A stretch of 64,000 bases of DNA, taken from the NCBI GenBank assembly GCA_014163555.1, contig JACJGO010000007.1, positions 124,001 through 188,000 of the forward strand. The letters run 5' to 3'. Position numbers and translations under genes: made by a program. Under the pieces are notes generated by a model. It was not told the DNA's origin, searched no databases, and saw only the letters and a program-made list of their open reading frames with translations. Below, one piece after another: positions 33,508-41,314 of this stretch. The stretch's first letter is position 1. The number at the start of each line of letters is the position of its first letter. This DNA comes from Flavisolibacter longurius (GTDB lineage: Bacteria > Bacteroidota > Bacteroidia > Chitinophagales > Chitinophagaceae).

Positions 33508-34926
33508 ATGGAGATTATTCATGTATCTGCGGAATGTTATCCTGTGGCAAAAGCAGGAGGATTGGGTGATGTGGTTGGCGCCTTGCCGAAATACCAAAAT
33601 GCGGCCGGTCATAACGCAAAGGTTGTGATGCCCATGTACCGCACTAAGTTTTTACAGAACAATGATTGGGATGTGGTTCACGAAGGTCACCAGAATCTGG
33701 GTGATTACCATTTTAATTATGCTGTTATCAAAGAGCGGAGCAACAAACTTGGCTTTGAATTATACCTGCTTGACATTTACGGCTTGCTTGACCGGGAAAA
33801 AATCTATGGCTATGATGACGACACTGAACGGTTTATAGCCTTTCAGATTGCGGTTTGCGACTGGATGGCCTCATGGAGCCATCAGCCTGATGTTGTTCAT
33901 TGTCATGATCATCATACCGGGCTTATACCGTTCATGCTGAAATATTGTTTTGCATTTCAAATCCTGGCTGGTGTACCAACTGTTTTCACCATTCATAACG
34001 GTCAATATCAGGGGCAATTCGCCTGGAACCGTAATTACCTGATACCGGCCTACGACAGCTACAAATGGGGTATGCTGGATTGGAACGACAACATTAACCC
34101 TCTGGCCTCTGCGGTACGTTGTGCCTGGAAGGTAACCACGGTCAGTCCAAGTTACCTGGAAGAAATGCGTTACGAAGCGGCCGGTCTGGAGAGTTTGATG
34201 AATTATGAAAGGGGCAAGTGTGTTGGTATTTTAAATGGTATCGATGCCGATGTCTGGAATCCTTCCACCGACACATTTATCGTACGCAATTATGACGATC
34301 ATGATGTGAAAGAAGGAAAAAAGAAAAATAAAAAAGAGCTCTGCAACACCTTTGGTTTGGACCCGGAAAAACCATTGATCACCTTTATCGGAAGGCTGGT
34401 GGGAGAAAAAGCGGCCGATGTGTTGCCGGATGCAATCCGCAGTTCCATCTATCATCATCATGGCAATGCCAGTTTTTTAATCCTCGGATCAGGAGATCCG
34501 GATGTGGAAAATCGGTTACAGGATGTGCAGCAGCAATTAAGCGGATTCGTGAGTACCTATATTGGTTATAACGAGAGCCTCAGTCACCTGATGTATGCTG
34601 GTGCAGATTTTTTACTGATGCCCAGTCGGGTGGAGCCCTGTGGCCTCAACCAGATGTATGCCTTGCGGTATGGTACAGTACCCATGGTGCGCACCACAGG
34701 TGGGTTGAAAGATACTGTGAGGGATTTTGGTGACTGGCAGGGATTTGGTATTCGTTTTAACCATGCCGATGCAGTCGATGTGGCGTATAGTGTAGGAAGG
34801 GCCATTGACCTCTACTATAACAAACGTGACCTGTTTACCTGGATGCGGAGCTATATGATGCACATTGATCATTCCTGGGAATCGTCGGCGGAAGAATATT
34901 TGCAGTTGTATGCATCGTTGAAGTAG
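33508..34926 (+). CDS. glgA: Glycogen synthase
   Basis: 472 residues from the ATG at 33508; another in-frame ATG at 33496 adds four residues. GT5 family. The ADP-glucose binding KxGGL motif is AKAGGLGDVVGALP right at the N-terminus, and the C-terminal PSRVEPCGLNQMYALRYGTVPMV holds the second nucleotide-binding loop with its conserved Glu. It elongates alpha-1,4-glucan chains from ADP-glucose. With glgC downstream it forms the glycogen-synthesis core; branching enzyme is not in the window. Confidence 0.92.
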   Translation: MEIIHVSAECYPVAKAGGLGDVVGALPKYQNAAGHNAKVVMPMYRTKFLQNNDWDVVHEGHQNLGDYHFNYAVIKERSNKLGFELYLLDIYGLLDREKIYGYDDDTERFIAFQIAVCDWMASWSHQPDVVHCHDHHTGLIPFMLKYCFAFQILAGVPTVFTIHNGQYQGQFAWNRNYLIPAYDSYKWGMLDWNDNINPLASAVRCAWKVTTVSPSYLEEMRYEAAGLESLMNYERGKCVGILNGIDADVWNPSTDTFIVRNYDDHDVKEGKKKNKKELCNTFGLDPEKPLITFIGRLVGEKAADVLPDAIRSSIYHHHGNASFLILGSGDPDVENRLQDVQQQLSGFVSTYIGYNESLSHLMYAGADFLLMPSRVEPCGLNQMYALRYGTVPMVRTTGGLKDTVRDFGDWQGFGIRFNHADAVDVAYSVGRAIDLYYNKRDLFTWMRSYMMHIDHSWESSAEEYLQLYASLK

Positions 34927-35225
34927 AAGTTAGGAATCAACTTTTGAAGATAAAAAAGGATCGTTCTTTATTTATTCTGAAGGAGCCACGTGTTTTCTGA
35001 ACCACATCGTCACAGAGAACACGGAGGAACACAGTGTCGCTCTGGGTTCCTGTGTCTCCGTGGTTCATTAAAGCTGAGTAGAATTACAGAACGTACACAT
35101 GTGCGACGCAACAGACGATCAATCAACTTGCTGTCGCTGGTAACATAACAAAAAAATCTTAGTGGAAACCTTCAGCAAGAAGGAAGAAAGGAATAATTTT
35201 AAAATCAATAAACCAGAACAGGATC
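34927..35225. other. Gap between glgA and glgC holding a repeat element
   Basis: 299 bases with no gene. The only structure is the inverted-repeat element at 34997-35067. No clear promoter box for glgC was assigned. Confidence 0.5.
34997..35067. repeat. Palindromic intergenic element (GAACCACGGAGACACAG family)
   Basis: The left part holds TGAACCACA and GAACACGGAGGAACACAG, and the right arm CTGTGTCTCCGTGGTTCA is its inverted copy with a few mismatches. A single similar arm occurs at 2629-2666. Likely a REP/MITE-like non-coding element. Confidence 0.65.
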
Positions 35226-36500
35226 ATGAGCAAACAAATGTTGTCCGTTATTTTAGGCGGGGGGGCAGGCACGAGATTACAACCATTGACCACGAGTCGA
35301 AGCAAACCGGCTGTGCCCATTGCCGGAAAATACAGGCTGGTGGATATTCCCATTTCAAACTGTCTGAACTCCGGGATTACCCGCATGTTTGTACTGACCA
35401 TGTACAATTCGGCTTCACTGAACCGGCATATCAAAAACACGTATCATTTCAGTGCCTTCAGTTCCGCTTTTGTCGACATCCTGGCGGCTGAACAAACTCC
35501 CGATAACCCGGCCTGGTACCAGGGTACGGCCGATGCGGTGCGGCAGGGCCTGCGGCACATTGCACCCTTCGACAGCGATTATGTGCTGATCCTTTCCGGT
35601 GACCAGCTTTACCAGATCGACTTCCAGGAAATGCTGTTCAGCCACAAGGAAAGCGGTGCTGAAATCACGGTTGCTACCATCCCGGTTACCGCCAAAGAAG
35701 CCTCCGAATTTGGCATCCTGAAAACGGAAAACAACATGATCAGTTCCTTTATCGAAAAACCAAAATCAGGACTGGAAGACTGGGTCAGTGATACCGGAGA
35801 TGAAATGCGCAGCCTGGGCAAGGAATACCTGGCCTCCATGGGGATTTATATCTTCAACCGGCAGTTACTTTTTGATATGTTGCTGGATGAATTTAAATAT
35901 GCCACTGATTTTGGGAAAGAAATTATTCCCCAATCGATCGGCAAATACAAGGTGGCCAGCTACCAGTATGAGGGCTATTGGGAAGATATCGGGAACATCC
36001 CGGCTTTTTACCATGCCAACCTTGCGCTGACAAAAGATATCCCCGAGTTCAATCTTTTCGACAATACAAAAACCATCTACACCCGTGCCCGCATGCTGCC
36101 ACCGGCCAAGATCAGTGGCACCTTTCTGGAGCATGCCATCATCGCAGACGGTTGTATTGTGAATGCAAAGCATATTGAAAATTCGGTGATCGGTATCCGG
36201 TCCCGTGTGGGAAGAGAATCGACTATCATCAGCTCCTATGTGATGGGTAGCGATTATTATGAAACCATCCACGATATTTTGGAAATCCAGGAACAGGGCA
36301 TCCCGCAACTCGGAATCGGTAACCGTTGTCATGTACAAAATGTTATCCTGGACAAAAACGTTCGCATGGGAGATGATGTGCGGATCATCGGCGGTCCACA
36401 CCTGGCCGATGAAGATGCCACCCTTTACACCATCAAAGAAGGCATTATCGTGGTGAAAAAAGGCGCTATCCTTCCCAACGGATTTACCCTCGGCGCCTAG
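35226..36500 (+). CDS. glgC: Glucose-1-phosphate adenylyltransferase (ADP-glucose pyrophosphorylase)
   Basis: 424 residues. Nucleotidyl-transfer motif ILGGGAGTRLQPLTTSRSKP, sugar-nucleotide loop PAVPIAGKYRLVDIPISNC, the WYQGTADAVRQ substrate site and the left-handed beta-helix C-terminus (IADGCIV, GIRSRVG, VILDKNVRMG). It makes ADP-glucose from glucose-1-phosphate and ATP and supplies GlgA. Activity in the family is set by glycolytic effectors. The GC-rich stem behind the stop codon ends the transcript. Confidence 0.95.
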   Translation: MSKQMLSVILGGGAGTRLQPLTTSRSKPAVPIAGKYRLVDIPISNCLNSGITRMFVLTMYNSASLNRHIKNTYHFSAFSSAFVDILAAEQTPDNPAWYQGTADAVRQGLRHIAPFDSDYVLILSGDQLYQIDFQEMLFSHKESGAEITVATIPVTAKEASEFGILKTENNMISSFIEKPKSGLEDWVSDTGDEMRSLGKEYLASMGIYIFNRQLLFDMLLDEFKYATDFGKEIIPQSIGKYKVASYQYEGYWEDIGNIPAFYHANLALTKDIPEFNLFDNTKTIYTRARMLPPAKISGTFLEHAIIADGCIVNAKHIENSVIGIRSRVGRESTIISSYVMGSDYYETIHDILEIQEQGIPQLGIGNRCHVQNVILDKNVRMGDDVRIIGGPHLADEDATLYTIKEGIIVVKKGAILPNGFTLGA

Positions 36501-36524
36501 TTTTCAACAAAGCCATTCACATAG

Positions 36525-36565
36525 AAGAAGGAAGTGTGTAATTGATACACATTTCCTTCTTATCT
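36525..36565 (+). terminator. Terminator after glgC that overlaps the next promoter
   Basis: 16-base stem AAGAAGGAAGTGTGTA / TACACATTTCCTTCTT (one G-T pair), loop ATTGA. The tail continues as TATCTTTCGG (36561-36570), which is itself the -7 box of the following transporter gene. Confidence 0.75.
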
Positions 36566-36569
36566 TTCG
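36561..36569 (+). promoter_or_regulatory. Putative -7 box of SUT-like transporter
   Basis: TATCTTTCG, close to TAnnTTTG, 25 bases before the ATG at 36594. Confidence 0.45.
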
Positions 36570-36593
36570 GCAATCAAACTCGAATGATTGCTT

Positions 36594-37997
36594 ATGGCTA
36601 CAGGAATGCCTTCCTCCGCACAACCGCTACTCCGGCGCAAACGGTTATCCTTTTCAGAATTATGGAATATGAGCTTTGGGTTCTTTGGAATCCAGTTTGG
36701 CTTTGCCCTGCAGAACGCCAACGTAAGCCGTATTTTCCAAACCCTGGGCGCTGAACTCGACAACATTGCCATTCTCTGGATTGCCGCGCCGGTGACCGGG
36801 CTTCTCGTTCAACCGATCATCGGCTACCTCAGCGACCGCACCTGGCATCCGCGGTGGGGGCGCAGGCGGCCTTTCTTTTTTATCGGTGCTGTCCTTGCCT
36901 CTATCGCTCTTATCCTGATGCCGAATTCGTCGGTACTTTGGATTGCCGCCATTTTATTGTGGGTGCTGGATGCCTCCATTAATATCTCGATGGAGCCTTT
37001 CCGGGCTTTTGTGGGTGATAAGTTGCCCAGCACCCAACGCACTACTGGATTTGCGTTTCAAACTTTTTTTATTGGGCTGGGCGCCGTTATCGCTTCCCTG
37101 CTGCCATACATGTTTACCAACTGGTTTGGTATCAGCAACACCGCTCCGGAAGGTATTATTCCGCCTTCGGTTAAATATTCCTTTTATATTGGTGCCTTTG
37201 TTTTCCTGGCGGCCGTTCTGTGGACAGTTTTTACCTCGGAAGAATACCCGCCGCAGGACATGAAACAATGGGAAGAAGAAAAGCGCCGGAGCAAAGGGCT
37301 GATGAACGGGTTTAAAGAAATTGTGCAGGGAATCGGCTCTATGCCCAAAACCATGGTGCAGTTGGCCTTGGTGCAATTTTTTACCTGGCTGGCCTTTTTC
37401 TCCATGTGGATTTATACCACACCCGGTGTGGCGCAAAACGCTTACGGCACAACCGATACCACCGCGAAAGCTTACCAGGATGCAGGAGATTGGGTAGGCG
37501 TTATGTTTATGGTGTACAACAGTGTTTCCGCGCTGGCTGCTTTTGTATTACCAATTATCGCTTCCAAAACAAGTCGCCGTATGACGCACCTGTTTTGCCT
37601 TGTGATTGGCGGTTTTGGTTTGATTGGGATTTACCTTATCAAATCACCCACGTTATTGCTTCTTCCCATGATCGCCATTGGCCTGGCCTGGGCATCAACT
37701 CTCACTATGCCGTACGCCATTTTAGCCGGTTCGCTGCCGCTGCGTAAAATGGGTTTTTACATGGGCGTATTCAACTTTTTTATCGTGATCCCACAGATTG
37801 TGGCTGCGGCCATTCTTGGGTTTTTCGTTAACAAAGTTTTTAATAACCAGAGCATCTATGCTCTTGTGGTGGGTGGTGTGTCTATGATAATTGCCGGGTT
37901 CTTAAATTTCATCGTGAATGAAAATACAAAAGAATCGGCTGAAGAGATTGTAGATGAATTAATGCTTACTGAAAAAACTCCGACTTCATACTCATGA
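36594..37997 (+). CDS. MFS sugar transporter of the SUT/SLC45-like type
   Basis: 467 residues, twelve hydrophobic segments. Signature WHPRWGRRRPFFFIGAVLAS in the loop after segment 2 is the RxGRRRPF motif of plant sucrose carriers and related SLC45/maltose carriers. The start is ATG 36594, just after the -7 box; a TTG at 36588 is less likely. It overlaps the GH13 gene by ATGA, so it likely imports maltose or maltodextrins set free by that enzyme. Confidence 0.85.
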   Translation: MATGMPSSAQPLLRRKRLSFSELWNMSFGFFGIQFGFALQNANVSRIFQTLGAELDNIAILWIAAPVTGLLVQPIIGYLSDRTWHPRWGRRRPFFFIGAVLASIALILMPNSSVLWIAAILLWVLDASINISMEPFRAFVGDKLPSTQRTTGFAFQTFFIGLGAVIASLLPYMFTNWFGISNTAPEGIIPPSVKYSFYIGAFVFLAAVLWTVFTSEEYPPQDMKQWEEEKRRSKGLMNGFKEIVQGIGSMPKTMVQLALVQFFTWLAFFSMWIYTTPGVAQNAYGTTDTTAKAYQDAGDWVGVMFMVYNSVSALAAFVLPIIASKTSRRMTHLFCLVIGGFGLIGIYLIKSPTLLLLPMIAIGLAWASTLTMPYAILAGSLPLRKMGFYMGVFNFFIVIPQIVAAAILGFFVNKVFNNQSIYALVVGGVSMIIAGFLNFIVNENTKESAEEIVDELMLTEKTPTSYS

Positions 37998-39853
37998 GAA
38001 AATTGACATTATTCCTTGCTGCCTTCCTGATAACGGTGGCTGCTACTGCACAAGAATATGCCATGTATCCCACCCATTGGTGGACCGGCATGAAAAATCC
38101 ATCCCTTCAACTCATGCTTCGCGGCAATAACATTGCGCAACAATTCCCGCAATTCAAATTACCGGCAACAGGCGTCAGGGTAGCAGAGGGTGTTCAGTTA
38201 AAAGTGGTTCACCGCGTCAGCAATCCAAATTATATTTTTCTGGATTTACAAATTGCCCCCAATGCAAAACCGGGTGTAAAGGCGCTGAAACTGCCATCGG
38301 GTAATACCGTTCGCTACGAATTAAAAGCCCGTAGTCGCGAAAACGGCAAAACCCGCATCAGAGGTGTTGATGCCACTGATTTTATCTACCTCATTATGCC
38401 GGATCGTTTCAGCAACGGCGATCCTTCAAATGATAAAATTCCAGGTATGCGTGACCAGTCGCTGAACCGCGATACCATTTTTGAGCGGCATGGCGGCGAC
38501 CTGAAAGGCGTGCAAAACAAATTGCCTTACCTGCAGGACCTGGGTGTAACCGCCATCTGGTTAAATCCTGTGATTGAAAACGACATGCCGAACAGAACGG
38601 AGCATGGCTATGCTTTCACCGATCATTACCGCATTGACAGAAGACTGGGAGGTGAAAAAGCCTATCATGATCTTGTAAATGCGATTCATGATCGGGGCAT
38701 GAAGATCATCCAGGATGCCGTATATAATCATGTTGGGCTGGAGCATTTTCTTTTCCGCGATCAACCCGACAGCACCTGGTTTCACCGCTGGCCGAAGTAC
38801 ACGCAAACTACATACAAGGAGCAAACCCTGTTTGATCCGTATGCTGCCGGTGCTGATAAAAAGCTGATGAGTGATGGCTGGTTTGTGCCTTCCATGCCTG
38901 ATGTCAATCACAACAATCCTCTGTTTGCGAATTTCCTTATTCAGCATGCCATCTGGTCAACAGAGGAGTTTGGATTGGATGGCTGGCGCATCGATACCTA
39001 TGCCTATAACGATTTACCTTTTATGAATCGCTGCAACAAGGCATTGCTGGACGAATACCCGCAAATCCATCTCTTTGGTGAAACCTGGGTGCATGGTGTC
39101 ATTAACCAGGCCTATTTTGCGGAGAATACACTAAATGTTCCTTTCAAAAGCAACCTGCCGGCTGTTACGGATTTTCAAACGCACCTCTATGGTATTTTGC
39201 CTGCGCTGAAAGAAAACTTTGGCTGGACGGAAGGCGTGAACAAACTGTACACCACTTTGGCGCAGGACCTGGTTTACAAGTACCCGATGAAGAACGTGAA
39301 CTTTCTTGACAACCACGATAAAACCAGATTCTTTTCAGAAATCGGGGAGGACTTTGAAAAATATAAAATCGGCGTTGGCTGGTTATTGACGGCGAGAGGA
39401 ATCCCGCAATTGTATTATGGTACCGAAATTCTTATGAAAGGTGTAGCAAATCCGGATGGCTGGGTGCGGCTGGGTTTTCCTGGTGGCTGGACTGGCGATA
39501 AGGAAAACAAGTTTGAAAAAAGTGGTCGTACGGCCAGAGAAGATTCCGCGTATACCTGGCTTCGTACCATTGCCAGTTACCGCAAGCGGACACCTGCGCT
39601 GCAAACGGGTAAATTTATGCAGTTTGTGCCGGAGGATGGCGTTTATACCTACTTCCGTTACAACAATACCCAATCGGTGATGGTGGTTATGAATACAGCG
39701 GATAGTGAGAAGGCTATCAACCCGGATCGATTTGCCGAGCGGACAAAAGGATTCCGATCAGCGAAAAATATTGTAACCGGCAATACCACGAATCTTACCG
39801 GCCAATGGAAAATCCCCGGTAAAACTATTTGGATACTGGAGTTAGGTAAATAG
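37994..39853 (+). CDS. GH13 amylase/cyclomaltodextrinase-like glycoside hydrolase, exported
   Basis: 619 residues with signal peptide (KLTLFLAAFLITVAATA). An N-terminal Ig-like cyclomaltodextrinase-N domain (about 25-110), then the TIM barrel: IYLIMPDRFSNGDPSND, the region II nucleophile Asp in WRIDTYAY (about residue 332), region III Glu in LFGETWVHG (about 362) and region IV FLDNHDKTRF (about 440). It should hydrolyse alpha-glucans to maltodextrins in the periplasm. Translation is coupled to the SUT-like transporter upstream; a terminator follows. Confidence 0.93.
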   Translation: MRKLTLFLAAFLITVAATAQEYAMYPTHWWTGMKNPSLQLMLRGNNIAQQFPQFKLPATGVRVAEGVQLKVVHRVSNPNYIFLDLQIAPNAKPGVKALKLPSGNTVRYELKARSRENGKTRIRGVDATDFIYLIMPDRFSNGDPSNDKIPGMRDQSLNRDTIFERHGGDLKGVQNKLPYLQDLGVTAIWLNPVIENDMPNRTEHGYAFTDHYRIDRRLGGEKAYHDLVNAIHDRGMKIIQDAVYNHVGLEHFLFRDQPDSTWFHRWPKYTQTTYKEQTLFDPYAAGADKKLMSDGWFVPSMPDVNHNNPLFANFLIQHAIWSTEEFGLDGWRIDTYAYNDLPFMNRCNKALLDEYPQIHLFGETWVHGVINQAYFAENTLNVPFKSNLPAVTDFQTHLYGILPALKENFGWTEGVNKLYTTLAQDLVYKYPMKNVNFLDNHDKTRFFSEIGEDFEKYKIGVGWLLTARGIPQLYYGTEILMKGVANPDGWVRLGFPGGWTGDKENKFEKSGRTAREDSAYTWLRTIASYRKRTPALQTGKFMQFVPEDGVYTYFRYNNTQSVMVVMNTADSEKAINPDRFAERTKGFRSAKNIVTGNTTNLTGQWKIPGKTIWILELGK

Positions 39854-39920
39854 TAAGTAGTAAATAGCAAGTAGCGAGCAGAGAATAATAAGGCTGATTC
39901 GCGATAAATTTAATTTCTTG

Positions 39921-39957
39921 AAAAATGCTTTCGGGTAAGGCCGGAAGCATTTTTTAT
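39921..39957 (+). terminator. Terminator after GH13 gene
   Basis: Stem AATGCTTTCGG / CCGGAAGCATT (one G-T pair), flanked by A5 before and T7 after. Confidence 0.85.
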
Positions 39958-40047
39958 GGGTATGATCTGAAGCCTAAAGTCTAAAACAAAGCAGATGCTT
40001 GCTGTTATCATCACCAATTCAGTTTTCCCGCTTATATTGCTCTTTTT

Positions 40048-40449
40048 ATGAAAAGGCGAAATGTCACCGTTCCTCTTTTTCTGCTCCTGCTTTTATTCCT
40101 TGTCTTCCTTATCAGGCGGTGGAATGAGCCAAAGCAAAAAGAAGCCTTTGAGCGTGACCCGCCACAACTCCAATTTTCCGACAGGGCTGAATGCCAGATG
40201 AAGTGCCGGGGAATCAGCAAAATGGATATAGAAGTAATCATGAAGAAAGGTGTGATTAATTTTAACCGTTCCAACCGTCGCAGCAGTCCTTGCCCAAGGT
40301 TTGCCTTACAGGGCCGTACAGATGTTGGAAAAAGCCTGGTGGTGTTTTTTGCGCAATGCACGGATGAAACTACAGTCGTTGGCTGCTTTACACCAAAAGA
40401 TTCTACCCGTTGTCATTGCCCCGTCACCGAAAACAAAGGAGGCCGTTGA
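40048..40449 (+). CDS. DUF4258 protein with N-terminal membrane anchor
   Basis: 133 residues. One hydrophobic segment (LFLLLLLFLVFLI, about 9-21), then the DUF4258 pattern: RAECQMKCRGISKMDIEVIMKKG, GRTDVGKSLVVFFAQC and a TVVGCFTP strand. DUF4258 domains are related to RelE-like folds, but no toxin activity is implied for anchored forms. It overlaps plsC by one base (TGATG), so the two are co-translated. Function unknown. Confidence 0.75.
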   Translation: MKRRNVTVPLFLLLLLFLVFLIRRWNEPKQKEAFERDPPQLQFSDRAECQMKCRGISKMDIEVIMKKGVINFNRSNRRSSPCPRFALQGRTDVGKSLVVFFAQCTDETTVVGCFTPKDSTRCHCPVTENKGGR

Positions 40450-41213
40450 TGCGCAACCTCCTGCAGCCACTGCGAATGGTTTACGTGGTTTATGCCTTTA
40501 CACTTTTCGTGTTGTTGATGTTGCTGGTGTTTGTTTGGTCTTTGTTTGCTTCACTTTTTGGAAGGATCAAAGGCGGCAACCTGGTGTACAAAGGCTGCAC
40601 TGCCTGGGCCGACATCTGGTTTTTTCTCATCTTTATCCACCACCGAAACATTTATCTTCAAAAGCCAAGAAAAGCCCAATCTTATATTTTTGTTGCCAAC
40701 CATATTTCTTACCTGGATGCGGCTGTCTTACCAAAAATTTTCCGTATGCCTGTACGCCCACTGGGTAAGGTTGAAATGACAAAGATTCCCATCTTTGGAA
40801 CGATCTATAAAAATGCGATTGTTACGGTGGATCGCAGTCATCCGGGCAACCGGGCTAAAAGTGTGCAAGTGCTGAAATCAATCCTGCGCAAAGGCATATC
40901 AGTGCTCGTTTTCCCCGAAGGCACGTTCAATGAAACCGGCAAAGCGCTGAAGGATTTTTATGATGGGGCCTTTCGCATTGCTATTGAAACCGGTACACCT
41001 GTCAAGCCGGTGCTGATTCTTGATATGTATGATCGCATGCAGACGCAGTCGGTTTTTTCACTGAATCCCGGCAGGAGCCGGGCGGTATTTCTGCCGGAAA
41101 TCAGTACAGAAGGACTGACCCTCAAAGACGTGGCCACGCTGAAAGAAAATGTTTACCGGCTGATGGAAAAAGAATTGATTGCCTACAGGGCTTCGTGGAT
41201 AAAAGAACCGTAG
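40449..41213 (+). CDS. 1-acyl-glycerol-3-phosphate acyltransferase (PlsC family)
   Basis: 254 residues from the ATG at 40449. HX4D catalytic motif NHISYLDAAV at about residue 90 and the glycerol-phosphate-binding motif VFPEGTFNETG at about 152. One membrane helix at the N-terminus. It adds an acyl chain to lysophosphatidic acid or a similar lipid. Translationally coupled to the DUF4258 gene. Confidence 0.9.
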   Translation: MRNLLQPLRMVYVVYAFTLFVLLMLLVFVWSLFASLFGRIKGGNLVYKGCTAWADIWFFLIFIHHRNIYLQKPRKAQSYIFVANHISYLDAAVLPKIFRMPVRPLGKVEMTKIPIFGTIYKNAIVTVDRSHPGNRAKSVQVLKSILRKGISVLVFPEGTFNETGKALKDFYDGAFRIAIETGTPVKPVLILDMYDRMQTQSVFSLNPGRSRAVFLPEISTEGLTLKDVATLKENVYRLMEKELIAYRASWIKEP

Positions 41214-41314
41214 TATTTTGCCGCCAAATTGTTTTTGCCCGATGCGATGGAATGTACAGTGCCGGAACGGATTTTCTCAATCACTAGTCCCGCAGGGGAA
41301 TCAGGGGGCAGCGC

